64,000 nucleotides of DNA from Antribacter soli (GTDB lineage Bacteria; Actinomycetota; Actinomycetes; Actinomycetales; Cellulomonadaceae), in the NCBI RefSeq assembly GCF_021568775.1, contig NZ_JAKGSG010000022.1:1-64000 (forward strand). Direction: 5' to 3'. The notes beneath the pieces are model-generated. The model was not told the DNA's origin. It saw nothing but the letters and a program-made list of their open reading frames with translations, and ran no database searches. Both the position numbers and the translations under genes were made by a program. This document shows, piece by piece, positions 55,455-63,909 of the stretch. The stretch's first letter is position 1. The number at the start of each line of letters is the position of its first letter.

Positions 55455-55484
55455 GGGTGGGTGGGGCATCTGCCCCACCCACCC
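55455..55484 (-). terminator. Terminator of the esterase gene
   Basis: GGGTGGGTGGGGCA (55455-55468) and 55471-55484 form a perfect 14-bp stem 3 nt past the stop codon. On the minus strand it is followed by CTGTCTTTG, a weak T-tract. Confidence 0.85.
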
Positions 55485-55487
55485 CCA

Positions 55488-56486
55488 TCATGCACCGAGC
55501 ACGCGCCGCAACCAACGGCGTCGGGCCTCCTCGGTGTCCTGCGAGACGGCGGCCTGCGGGGCCACGACGTCGTACCCGTGCCAGCCGCCGGCCAAGACGT
55601 GCAGCTCGCACCGTCCGCCGGCCTGCCAGATCCGGCTGGCGTAGGTGACCGCCTCGTCGCGGAAGGTCTCGGCGGAGCCGACGTCGATGAACGTCGCGGG
55701 CAGACCGGACAGGTCCGTCGCGCGCGCGGGCGCGGCGTAGGGCGACACGTCGTCGGTCCCGCGTGCAGCACCGAGCAGGGCTGTCCAGCCAGTCTCGTTG
55801 GCAACGCGGTCCCAGAGGCCGCCCAGGCCCTCCATCTGGACCGACGACGGGGTCTCGTTGCGGTCGTCGAGCATCGGGCACATCAGGAGCTGGGCGAGCG
55901 GCTCAGGGCCCCGGCGGTCGCGAGACAGGAGCGTCGTGGCCGCGGCGAGCCCGCCTCCAGCGCTGGCGCCGGCGATCACGATACGGGCGGGATCGATGCC
56001 GAGCTCGTCGGCGTGGGCTGCCGTCCAGACGAGGCCGGCGTAGCAGTCCTCGACCGGCCCCGGGTGAGGGGTCTCCGGGGCCAGCCGGTACTCCACCGAC
56101 ACGACCGCCGCGTCGAACTCGGCAACCATCGCGATCACGCCCGAGAGGAACGTCGTTGCGTCACCGACGACCATCCCGCCGCCGTGGATGTGGTAGACGA
56201 CCGGCACCGCCCGAGCCGCACCCACCGGACGGCAGATGACGAGCGAGATGTCCGGCGCCCCCGCGGGTCCCGGGACCGTGCGCTCCTCGACGGTGTACCT
56301 TCCGCCGAGGGTGATGTCGTCGTCCGGCGGGGCCATCTGGAACTCCCGGGCCGCGGGGATGCTCTCCAGGCTCTCGAACTTCGGGATCCCTGCGAGCATC
56401 GGCAGCACGGCGGCGAGCTCCGGGTCGAACGGGGGCGGCGGGCCGATCTGCGGCGTCGTCGCGGGGGTGGTGGTTGTCGTCACCAT
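55488..56486 (-). CDS. HSL-family alpha/beta hydrolase (esterase)
   Basis: A 332-residue esterase of the hormone-sensitive-lipase group. Motifs are complete: YHIHGGGMVVG (oxyanion HGGG), VIAGASAGGGLA (nucleophile), TFIDVGSAETFRDE (Asp) and GGWHGYDVVAP (His). Cytosolic by lack of signal. ATG 56486 directly follows GGAGGTC; GTG 56483 one codon later has better spacing, and ATG 56522 is a longer alternative. The PucR regulator lies downstream on the same strand. Substrate probably a short acyl ester. Confidence 0.92.
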   Translation of the reverse strand: MVTTTTTPATTPQIGPPPPFDPELAAVLPMLAGIPKFESLESIPAAREFQMAPPDDDITLGGRYTVEERTVPGPAGAPDISLVICRPVGAARAVPVVYHIHGGGMVVGDATTFLSGVIAMVAEFDAAVVSVEYRLAPETPHPGPVEDCYAGLVWTAAHADELGIDPARIVIAGASAGGGLAAATTLLSRDRRGPEPLAQLLMCPMLDDRNETPSSVQMEGLGGLWDRVANETGWTALLGAARGTDDVSPYAAPARATDLSGLPATFIDVGSAETFRDEAVTYASRIWQAGGRCELHVLAGGWHGYDVVAPQAAVSQDTEEARRRWLRRVLGA

Positions 56487-56644
56487 GACCTCCTGCATCG
56501 TCGAAGTGGTCGTGGCGCTCATCGTTGCACCGCCGGTGTTGGTCCGGACACAGCCAGGCGGCGGGGCTTTCCCGCCATCTGGCGGGGCCCGGACCTGTTG
56601 ACCGTCACGACGACGAGGGCGGCGCACGGCACCCGGTGCGGGCC

Positions 56645-57013
56645 CTATTGAGGCCTGGTGCCTGCCGGCGCGGTCAGGTTGACGTCCGTCCACACCTCGG
56701 TCAGGTCGACGACGAGGTCGTTGCGCACGGTGATGAAGGTCGCCACCTCGAAGTGCTGCATCTCGCCATCGGTCATCCCCGTGACGTGGGCGCGGCCAAC
56801 GGCGCGGTCGCGCTCGGCAACGCAGTCGACGAGCCGGAAGTTCTGGAAGCCGGGGTACTCCGCGTTGACGCGCACCCACGAGTCCCGGTCGAACGTCTCG
56901 CCAGTGTGCACGTAGTGGCAAGAGAACTCGGGATGGAGCAGTAGCGGGAGCTCGTCCCACCGGTGCGCGTCGATGACCTCTGCGAGCCGCTTCATCATCT
57001 CTCGTGCTGGCAT
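56645..57013 (-). CDS. SnoaL-like (NTF2 fold) protein
   Basis: A 122-residue NTF2-like protein: MMKRLAEVIDAHRWDELPLLLHPEFSCHYVHTGETFDRDSWVRVNAEYPGF and the later VVDLTEVWTDVN. Such proteins are small-molecule isomerases or cyclases, or binding proteins. ATG 57013 follows CATCCT by 6 nt, the leaderless pattern, and is preferred over the long open frame upstream. No partner enzyme is adjacent. Function unknown. Confidence 0.82.
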   Translation of the reverse strand: MPAREMMKRLAEVIDAHRWDELPLLLHPEFSCHYVHTGETFDRDSWVRVNAEYPGFQNFRLVDCVAERDRAVGRAHVTGMTDGEMQHFEVATFITVRNDLVVDLTEVWTDVNLTAPAGTRPQ

Positions 57014-57203
57014 CGACGCAGGATGCCAGACGTCAGGAGGGATTCGCCACGTCACGCGACCCGGGGGTGGACAGGATCCGCGCGTGACCGCTCGAAGAGA
57101 ACCGTCGGGCCGTGTCTTCACCGCGTTCGGTCTTGGTGGTCGGTCGGATCGGTGAAGCCGGGTCACCACCGCCTCGACTGGCGGACCCTGCCATGCTTGC
57201 GGG

Positions 57204-57638
57204 GTGGAGCTGCGGTTCGGTGGTGAGGTCGTGTGGTGGCGCGGGCCGGCGCCGTTCCACTTCGTCGCGCTCCCCGAGCCCGAGGCGGCTCGCCTGCGCG
57301 CCGTCGCGTCGCGGGTCACCTACGGCTGGGGCTGCATCCCCGCGACCGTGACGCTGGGCGCGACCATGTTCACCACGTCGATCTTCCCGAAGGACGGCGG
57401 CTTCCTCGTCCCGGTCAAGACGGCCGCGCGCCGCGCGGAGGGCGTCGAGCTCGGGGACGACGTCCGCTTGGTCGTCGTCATCGCCGACCCGGACCGGCCC
57501 GAGGACGACGTCGACGACGACGCCCTACCGGTGGCCGTGGCCCGTCCGGCCGTCCCCCACCACGAGCCGGCGGACGACGACGACTATTACGACCCGGCGG
57601 TCGACCCGCCCATGGGCAGGCCGACGGCCGCCGGCTGA
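57204..57638 (+). CDS. DUF1905 domain protein
   Basis: A 144-residue protein with an N-terminal DUF1905 beta-barrel (about 1-90: FGGEVVWWRGPAPFHFVALPEPEAARLR, WGCIPATVTLGATMFTTSIFPKDGGFLVPVKTAARRAEGVELGDDVRLVV) and an acidic, disordered tail (DDDDYYDPAVDPP). The family's role is unknown, sometimes linked to antibiotic or oxidative stress. GTG 57204 follows CATGCT by 6 nt. Nothing else in the neighbourhood explains it. Confidence 0.88.
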   Translation: MELRFGGEVVWWRGPAPFHFVALPEPEAARLRAVASRVTYGWGCIPATVTLGATMFTTSIFPKDGGFLVPVKTAARRAEGVELGDDVRLVVVIADPDRPEDDVDDDALPVAVARPAVPHHEPADDDDYYDPAVDPPMGRPTAAG

Positions 57639-57796
57639 CGGACGGCCTGCGGCCGCCGGTTCACCCCTGTGACGCGCGAGCGACGAAGGGCGCGGGCCGG
57701 GCGGGCACGCGTTCAGCGCCTGCGGCAGCGATGATTCTCCCGGCCCCCCGAGGTCTACGGTTCGTTCCCCTCCCGTCACTCGAACCAGGAGACATC

Positions 57797-58468
57797 GTGA
57801 AACTCCTTCTTACGTCGGCAGGCGTCAAGAACACGAGCATCCACGACGCGCTGCTCGGCCTCCTCGGCCGGCCGGTCGCCGACTGCGACGCCCTCTGCAT
57901 CCCGACCGCGATGTACGGTCACCCCCAGGCCGGCCCGGGAGCCGAGGCCTGGAACTTCATCGCCGGACGCTCCGAAGCGCCCATGACCGAGCTGGGCTGG
58001 AAGTCCGTGGGGGTGCTGGAGCTGACCGCGCTGCCCACCATCGACGAGGAACACTGGGTCCCCCTGGTCCGGGACGCGGACGTCCTGCTGGTGTCCGGCG
58101 GCGACGCCCTGTACCTGAACTACTGGATGCGAGAGTCCGGGTTTGCGGATCTCCTGCCCTCGTTCACCGAGAAGGTCTACGTGGGGATGAGCGCGGGAAG
58201 CATGGTGATGACCCCCCGCATCGGGCAGTACTTCGTCGAGTGGGCGCCGCCGTCGGGCGACGACGCCACGCTGGGGGTCGTCGACTTCTCGATCTTCCCG
58301 CACGTCGGCCACCCGATGCTGCCGTACAACACGATGGCCGCCGCCGAGCGGTGGGCGGCCGGGATCGGCGGTCCGGCGTACGCGATCGACGACGACACGG
58401 CCATCGTGGTGGCCGACGGGGCCGTCGAGGTCGTCTCCGAGGGGAACTGGAAGCTCTTGGGCGGCTGA
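57797..58468 (+). CDS. Peptidase E-like (S51, class-I amidotransferase fold) protein
   Basis: A 223-residue protein with the class-I glutamine-amidotransferase fold of peptidase E. The nucleophile Ser lies in VYVGMSAGSMVMT, where S51 enzymes have the GxSAG elbow; LLVSGGDALYLNYWM precedes it and HPMLPYNTM contains a possible His. It may cut Asp-X dipeptides, or be an inactive relative. GTG 57797 has CAGGAG 8 nt upstream. The gene stands alone between the DUF1905 and AI-2E genes. Confidence 0.87.
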   Translation: MKLLLTSAGVKNTSIHDALLGLLGRPVADCDALCIPTAMYGHPQAGPGAEAWNFIAGRSEAPMTELGWKSVGVLELTALPTIDEEHWVPLVRDADVLLVSGGDALYLNYWMRESGFADLLPSFTEKVYVGMSAGSMVMTPRIGQYFVEWAPPSGDDATLGVVDFSIFPHVGHPMLPYNTMAAAERWAAGIGGPAYAIDDDTAIVVADGAVEVVSEGNWKLLGG

Positions 58469-58537
58469 GGCGACTCATGGGCTGAAGCGCCAGCGACGCG
58501 ATTCCCATGCGGCAAAGAGGTGGAGGATCTCGCGCCC

Positions 58538-59722
58538 TCAGACGGTCTCGGAGCGCTTCTTGCGGGCGAACCGTGCCGGCAGGTCTGGTCCGTCCCACAC
58601 CTCGATCGCGCGCCAGATCGACGCTGCGATCGGCACGGCGAGCACGGCGCCGGTGATGCCGACGAGCACCGTCCCCGTGGTCAGGGCGAACAGGATGACG
58701 AGCGGGTGCAGGCGCAGGGTCCGGCCCATGACGATCGGCTGGAGGAAGTCGCCCTCGATCTGGTTCACGACGACGACGATCGCGACGACGATGAGCGCCT
58801 CGACCGGTCCGACGGCGACGAGCGTGACCAGGGCCGCGAGGATGCCGGCCAGGGTGGCGCCGACCAGGGGGATGAACGCGAGCAGGAAGACGAGCACGGA
58901 AAGCGGGATGACGAGCGGCACGCCCACGATCGCGAGTCCGATCCCGATGGCGACCGCGTCGACGATCGCCACGATCGCCGTCCCGCGCACGTAGCCGCCG
59001 AGCGTGCGGACGGTCGTGGCGCCGACGCGCCGACCTCGCTCGTACCGGTGCCCCTCGAACGGCCGCAGCAGGAACTCCCACATCGCCGGGCCGTCCTTCA
59101 GGAAGAAGAACAGGACGACGATCATGATGAAGAAGCCCGCGACGAAGTCGGCGGTCTGGGAGACGCCCGCGATCGCGCCGGAGCCCACGGCGTCGGACTG
59201 CAGCAGGCTCACGGCGGACTCGCGCACCGACTCGATCTGCTCGTCGGTGATGTCGAAGGGCAGGTCCTGGACGTAGTCCTGCAGGGCGTCGGAGCCCTCG
59301 AGCGCCTGGTCCCGCAGCTCGTCCCACTGGCCCACGACGGCCCGCACGACGAGCCACACGATCGCCGACAGCAGTGCGACCAGCGTCAGGAGCGAGATCC
59401 ACGTCGCGAGCAGCGACGGCAGACCACGGCGACGCAGGAACGAGACCAGCGGGGAGATCGCCGCCGACAGCACGAGCGCGATGAGGACGGGGATCACGAC
59501 GAGGGTCAGGCGCGTGCCCACGAACCCGAAGGCGGCGATGACCGCGACGACCGCGAGGATCTGCAGCGACCGCGTGCCGACGCGGCCGAAGCCGTCCGAC
59601 CACAGCCGAGACGCCCCGCGATCGGCGGGTGCCACGTACTCGGCGGGCAGCCGCGCCTCGACGCGGGTCGCCTCGACGCTCGGGCGGGCGGGCGGCGGTG
59701 TGCGGCGGCCGAAGAGACCCAT
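58538..59722 (-). CDS. AI-2E family transporter
   Basis: A 394-residue membrane protein of the AI-2 exporter-like superfamily (TqsA/YdiK type). It has eight predicted helices, with a long extracytoplasmic domain between helices 3 and 4 containing QWDELRDQALEGSDALQDYVQDLP. Conserved segments are FFFLKDGPAMWEFLL and NQIEGDFLQPIVMGRTLRLHPLVILFAL. Some members export autoinducer-2 or sodium/proton; the cargo is unknown here. ATG 59722 has AAGGAGGACCGGGG directly upstream. Confidence 0.92.
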   Translation of the reverse strand: MGLFGRRTPPPARPSVEATRVEARLPAEYVAPADRGASRLWSDGFGRVGTRSLQILAVVAVIAAFGFVGTRLTLVVIPVLIALVLSAAISPLVSFLRRRGLPSLLATWISLLTLVALLSAIVWLVVRAVVGQWDELRDQALEGSDALQDYVQDLPFDITDEQIESVRESAVSLLQSDAVGSGAIAGVSQTADFVAGFFIMIVVLFFFLKDGPAMWEFLLRPFEGHRYERGRRVGATTVRTLGGYVRGTAIVAIVDAVAIGIGLAIVGVPLVIPLSVLVFLLAFIPLVGATLAGILAALVTLVAVGPVEALIVVAIVVVVNQIEGDFLQPIVMGRTLRLHPLVILFALTTGTVLVGITGAVLAVPIAASIWRAIEVWDGPDLPARFARKKRSETV

Positions 59723-60010
59723 CCCCGGTCCTCCTTGTGCTGGGTCCGGCGGGAGCCGGACGTGCCGACGCTAATGCGGTCGGGCCCGGGTCGCGCGGCG
59801 ACTTCAGGACCGCCAGCGGCCCATGTCCCGCCGGTAGGTGCGGGGGACGGTCGGGGACAGCAGCGTGGAGGCGGGCAGGTCGTGCGGCGGCGGGTCCGCG
59901 GGCAGGTGCGATCGTTGCCGCAGGGACTGTCAGAGACCCTTTGGCCCAGCCGCGATTGTTGCGGGGCGGGAGGATCTTGCAATCTAGGCTGCGCGGCGGC
60001 AGTGACGCCG

Positions 60011-61378
60011 CTAGACCTGCATGTCGACGAAGCGTTGGTAGTGCCCTTGGAACGCGACGGTGATCACGTCCGTCGGGCCGTTACGGTGCTTGGCGATGAT
60101 GAAGTCGGCCTCGCCCGCGCGCGGGGACTCCTTCTCGTAGGCGTCCTCGCGGTGCAGAAGGATGACAACGTCGGCATCTTGCTCAATCGAGCCGGATTCA
60201 CGCAAATCCGACATCTGCGGTTTTTTGTCTGTGCGCTGCTCCGGGCCACGGTTCAGCTGCGAGATCGCGATGACCGGGACCTCGAGCTCCTTCGCGAGGA
60301 GCTTCAGCGCACGGGAGAACTCGGAGACCTCTTGCTGACGCGACTCGACGCGCTTGCCTGACGACATGAGCTGGAGGTAGTCGATCACGACGAGCTTGAG
60401 GTCGTGGCGCTGCTTGAGCCGGCGGCACTTGGCTCGGATCTCCATGAGCGACATGTTCGGCGAGTCGTCGATGAACAGCGGGGCGTCGGACACCTTGCCC
60501 ATCGTCGCAGCGAGCTTCTGCCAGTCGCCGTCGTCCATCTTCCCGGAGCGCATACGCGTGAGCGGAACTCGCGCCTCGGCCGCGAGCATACGCATCGTGA
60601 TCTCGTTGCGGCTCATCTCAAGCGAAAAGATGACGGACGCCATGTTGTGGTGGATAGCGGCATGAGACGCCACATTGATGCCCAAAACGGACTTGCCGAC
60701 TGCCGGTCGGGCAGCCACCACGATCATCTGGCCGGGGTGCAGGCCGTTCGTCAGGCGGTCGAAGTCCGAGTACCCGGTGGGCACGCCCGTCATGCCCTCG
60801 CCCCGGCCCTGCGCAGCGTCGATCTCGTCGAACGTGGGCCCGATGATCTCCGACAACGGCAGGTAGTCCTCCGACGCCCGCCGCTCGGTGACCGCGTACA
60901 CCTCGGCCTGGGCGTTGTTGACGATGTCGTCGACCTCGCCGCCGTCGGTCGCATAGCCCATCTGCACGATGCGGGTACCGGCCTCGACGAGGCGCCGCAG
61001 CACCGCGCGCTCGCGCACGATCCGCGCGTAGTAGCCCGCGTTGGCCGCTGTCGGCACGCCCGCCATGAGGTCGTGGATGTAGGGCGCGCCGCCGATGCGG
61101 GCGAGCTCGCCGCGCCGCGCCAGCTCCGCCACGACGGTGATCGCGTCGGCCGGCTCTCCGCGGCCGTACAGGTCGATGATCGCGTCGTAGACCGCCTCGT
61201 GGGCAGGCCGGTAGAAGTCGTTCCCGCGGATCTGCTCGATGACGTCGGCGATCGCGTCCTTCGAGAGCAGCATGCCGCCCAGGACGCTCATCTCGGCCGC
61301 GATGTCCTGCGGCGGGGTGCGATCGAACCCGGACCCTCCCGTCGGGGCATAGCCCGACTCGAGTTCCTCGATCGACAT
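60011..61378 (-). CDS. dnaB: Replicative DNA helicase DnaB
   Basis: The 455-residue hexameric helicase unwinds DNA at the replication fork. The N-terminal primase-interaction domain (about 15-115: PPQDIAAEMSVLGGMLLSKDAIADV) is followed by a linker helix and the RecA-like motor with Walker A ARPAVGKSVLG, FSLEMSRNEITMRMLAAEA, Walker B VVIDYLQLM and the arginine-finger region LNRGPEQRTDKKPQMSDLRESGSIEQDADVV. No intein is present. ATG 61378 has AGGAGGTGCG upstream. The region before it carries a cluster of DnaA-box-like sequences. Confidence 0.98.
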   Translation of the reverse strand: MSIEELESGYAPTGGSGFDRTPPQDIAAEMSVLGGMLLSKDAIADVIEQIRGNDFYRPAHEAVYDAIIDLYGRGEPADAITVVAELARRGELARIGGAPYIHDLMAGVPTAANAGYYARIVRERAVLRRLVEAGTRIVQMGYATDGGEVDDIVNNAQAEVYAVTERRASEDYLPLSEIIGPTFDEIDAAQGRGEGMTGVPTGYSDFDRLTNGLHPGQMIVVAARPAVGKSVLGINVASHAAIHHNMASVIFSLEMSRNEITMRMLAAEARVPLTRMRSGKMDDGDWQKLAATMGKVSDAPLFIDDSPNMSLMEIRAKCRRLKQRHDLKLVVIDYLQLMSSGKRVESRQQEVSEFSRALKLLAKELEVPVIAISQLNRGPEQRTDKKPQMSDLRESGSIEQDADVVILLHREDAYEKESPRAGEADFIIAKHRNGPTDVITVAFQGHYQRFVDMQV

Positions 61379-61719
61379 CGCACCTCCTACTTTCTGCCGC
61401 CCGACGCCGGCCCTCTGCCCGGGCGCACCATGTCCCGCTGACTCAGTTGTACTCCGGGTCACCAACACGGCCGTGCACCCGCGCCCAGGCGGTCGGTCCG
61501 GCGATTCCGGACGCGCGCCCGTTGACGGTACGGCGGCGTGGTCAGGACTGCAACGACACCTGTGGACACCTCTGTGCACAGGAGTGTGGAAAGGTGGCAC
61601 AGGGCTGTGCACGCCAGGTGGACAACCCTGTGCACAACTGGGGACAGAGCCTGTGTACAACGTCACATAGGGCATCTGACCTGCGCTGATAGTTCCCTCA
61701 GGCTGTGGAGGAAAGAAAG
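61379..61719. promoter_or_regulatory. dnaB/MATE intergenic region with a DnaA-box-like cluster
   Basis: The 341-nt gap holds repeated 9-mers resembling the DnaA box TTGTCCACA (minus strand) or its complement: TGTGGACAC (61561), TGTGCACAG (61573), TGTGGAAAG (61585), GGTGGACAA (61617), TGTGCACAA (61629) and TGTGTACAA (61652). Four of these differ from TGTGGACAA at one position. One more (CTGTCCACA, 61829) is in the MATE gene in opposite orientation. The rest of the gap (61379-61560) shows no gene. Confidence 0.6.
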
Positions 61720-63150
61720 TTGGGCGAGTTCCGCCACACCCGCCGTACGGACTCCGGCAACCCGGGCGACACCGCCAGTTCAGACGGGCTCCCGACCGCC
61801 GAGCCCGGCACCCCGGCGCCGGCACAGGCTGTCCACAGGCGGGCCCTCGACCGAGAGATCCTCGCGCTCGCCGTCCCCGCCCTGGGTGCCCTCGTCGCGG
61901 AGCCGCTCTTCACGCTGGTCGACAGCGCGGTGGTGGGGCACCTCGGCACCCCAGAGCTCGCCGGCCTGTCCCTGGCGTCCACGCTGCTGATCACGCTCGT
62001 CGGCCTGTGCATCTTCCTCGCGTACGCCACCACGGCGCAGGTGGCGCGGCTCAGCGGCGCGGGTCGCGAGGCCGAGGCGATGAAGGCCGGCATCGACGGC
62101 CTGTGGCTGGCGCTCGCGCTGGGCGTCGTGCTCGCCGTCGCACTGGTGGCCACGGCCCCGCTGGCCGTGGACGCCTTGGGGGCGCAGGACGCCGTCGGGC
62201 AGCATGCCGTGACGTACCTGCGCTGGTCCGCGCCGGGCCTGCCCGGGATGCTGCTGGTCCTGGCCACGACGGGCGTGCTGCGCGGGCTGCAGGACACGCG
62301 GACCCCGCTCGTCGTCGCGACGGCCGGGGCTGTCCTCAACGCCGTACTGAATGTCGTGCTCGTCTACGGCGCGGGCCTGGGGATCGCGGGGTCCGGCCTG
62401 GGGACGGCGGTCACGCAGCTCCTCATGGGTGCGGTGCTGGTGGCCAGGGTCGCCCGCGGGGCGCGGGCGCGCGGGGCGAGCCTGCGCCCGCACGTGTCCG
62501 GCATCGGGGCGAGCGCACGGGCGGGCGCGCCCCTGCTGGTGCGCACCGTCTCCTTGCGCGCGGCGATCCTGCTGACCGTGCACGCCGCGACCGCGCTGGG
62601 CCCGGTGACGCTCGCCGGTCACCAGGTCGTCAACAGCCTGTGGGCGCTGGCGGCGTTCGCGCTGGACGCGCTGGCGATCGCGGCGCAGGCGCTGATCGGC
62701 CACGCGCTCGGGGCGGGCGACGTGGCGCGCGTCCGTGCGATCCTGCGCCGCACCGTGCAGTGGGGCGCCTGGGCCGGGGCGGCCGGGGGACTCGTTCTCG
62801 CCGCTGCCGGCTGGTGGCTCGCGCCCCTCTTCACCGCCGACCCCGGCGTGCGCGTCGCCGTCGCCCTCGCGATGCTCCCGTGCGGTCTGCTCATGCCGCT
62901 GACGGGCGTGGTCTGCGTGCTCGACGGGGTGCTCATCGGCGCGGGCGACGGTCGCTACCTCGCCTGGGTGGGCGTTGCGAACCTCGTCGCGTACGTCCCG
63001 TTCGTCCTCACGCTTCCGCTCTGGGTGCCCGACGGCGGCGCTCGCCTCGCGTGGTTGTGGCTCGCCTGGTCCGGGGTCTTCATGGGAGTCCGGACCCTGA
63101 CGACCGCCCTGCGCGCCCGGGGTGCGGGCTGGCTGGTCACAGGGGCCTGA
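61720..63150 (+). CDS. MATE family efflux transporter (DinF-like)
   Basis: A 476-residue exporter of the MATE superfamily with 12 helices. The N-terminal half contains REILALAVPALGALVAEPLFTLVDSAVVGHLGTPELAG, typical of the DinF branch; the second half starts at GAPLLVRTVSLRAAILLTVHAA. It probably exports cationic toxic compounds using a proton or sodium gradient. TTG 61720 is chosen because GGAGGA lies 8 nt upstream; GTG 61705 overlaps that site. Divergent from dnaB across the DnaA-like cluster. Confidence 0.93.
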   Translation: MGEFRHTRRTDSGNPGDTASSDGLPTAEPGTPAPAQAVHRRALDREILALAVPALGALVAEPLFTLVDSAVVGHLGTPELAGLSLASTLLITLVGLCIFLAYATTAQVARLSGAGREAEAMKAGIDGLWLALALGVVLAVALVATAPLAVDALGAQDAVGQHAVTYLRWSAPGLPGMLLVLATTGVLRGLQDTRTPLVVATAGAVLNAVLNVVLVYGAGLGIAGSGLGTAVTQLLMGAVLVARVARGARARGASLRPHVSGIGASARAGAPLLVRTVSLRAAILLTVHAATALGPVTLAGHQVVNSLWALAAFALDALAIAAQALIGHALGAGDVARVRAILRRTVQWGAWAGAAGGLVLAAAGWWLAPLFTADPGVRVAVALAMLPCGLLMPLTGVVCVLDGVLIGAGDGRYLAWVGVANLVAYVPFVLTLPLWVPDGGARLAWLWLAWSGVFMGVRTLTTALRARGAGWLVTGA

Positions 63151-63152
63151 CT

Positions 63153-63171
63153 GCGCGGGCTGCGCCCGCGC
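63153..63171. terminator. Terminator between MATE and winged-helix genes
   Basis: GCGCGGGC-TGC-GCCCGCGC is a perfect 8-bp stem with a 3-nt loop, 3 nt past the MATE stop codon and 24 nt past that of the convergent gene. Confidence 0.7.
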
Positions 63172-63195
63172 CGGGCGCTCCGCGCACTGGACGGG

Positions 63196-63909
63196 CTACA
63201 CCGGGACCATGAGGCGGTAGCCGACCCCGCGGACCGAGGCGACCTCCAGGCCGCGGACGGGCCGCAGGCGCTTTCGTAAACGTTTGACGGCGGACGTCAC
63301 CGGGTCTGGGTCGCCGAGGTAGCCGGTGCGCCACACGTGCGCGGTGAGCTCGGCGAAGGACCACACGCGGTCCACCTCCGAGGCGAGGGTCGCCAGCAGG
63401 TCGAACTCGCGCACGGAGAGGTGGACGTGCTGGCCGTGGACGGTGACCTCGCGCGTGGCGAGGTCCACGGAGAGGGGCCCTCGGACGAGCGGCGCCGGGC
63501 GGATCACGGGGATCGCCTCGGTCGCGGTGAGGACTCCGGCCCGGGCGCCCCGGGGCATCGCCTGCGCGGTGTACGCGGTCTGCGCCGCGTACGGCTGCGC
63601 CCCGTACGCCTGCGCCGGGTACGCCTGCGCCGCGGCCGCGGTCGCGGCCGCGGACGCTGCGGCGACGTGGCGGCCGGACGGCCGGGGCGGCGGTGCGGCG
63701 GGGACCACGCTCGCGGCGCTCGGGGCAGGCTCGCGGTACGGGCGCGCAGCGGGCGGCCCGAGGAGCGCGCGTGCGCCGTCGGTGTCGGCGGTGGCCAGCA
63801 CGACCGACTGGCCGCGGAGCAGCCGGGCGATCTCGCTGACGAGATGTAGCGGCAGCCCGACGCAGACGACGTAGCTGCCGTCGGTTCCCACAACAGGTTC
63901 GCGCGCCAT
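63196..63909 (-). CDS. Orphan OmpR/PhoB-type winged-helix DNA-binding protein
   Basis: A 237-residue protein with a C-terminal winged helix (about 145-235): GPLSVDLATREVTVHGQHVHLSVREFDLLATLASEVDRVWSFAELTAHVW and AVKRLRKRLRPVRGLEVASVRGVGYRL. There is no phosphoacceptor receiver domain; instead the N-terminus is a short beta-type region (SYVVCVGLPLHLVSEIARLLRGQSVVLATAD) followed by a low-complexity linker with AQAY/AQPY/AQTAY repeats (about 95-120). ATG 63909 has AGGAGGGTGGG upstream. It may be a signal-responsive regulator lacking a classical partner kinase. Confidence 0.87.
   Translation of the reverse strand: MAREPVVGTDGSYVVCVGLPLHLVSEIARLLRGQSVVLATADTDGARALLGPPAARPYREPAPSAASVVPAAPPPRPSGRHVAAASAAATAAAAQAYPAQAYGAQPYAAQTAYTAQAMPRGARAGVLTATEAIPVIRPAPLVRGPLSVDLATREVTVHGQHVHLSVREFDLLATLASEVDRVWSFAELTAHVWRTGYLGDPDPVTSAVKRLRKRLRPVRGLEVASVRGVGYRLMVPV

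Noticed and set aside
59830-59950. Short minus-strand frame ending TYRRDMGRWRS in the dnaB/AI-2E gap
   Set aside because: About 40 codons, no ATG/GTG with a ribosome site, and no family recognised.
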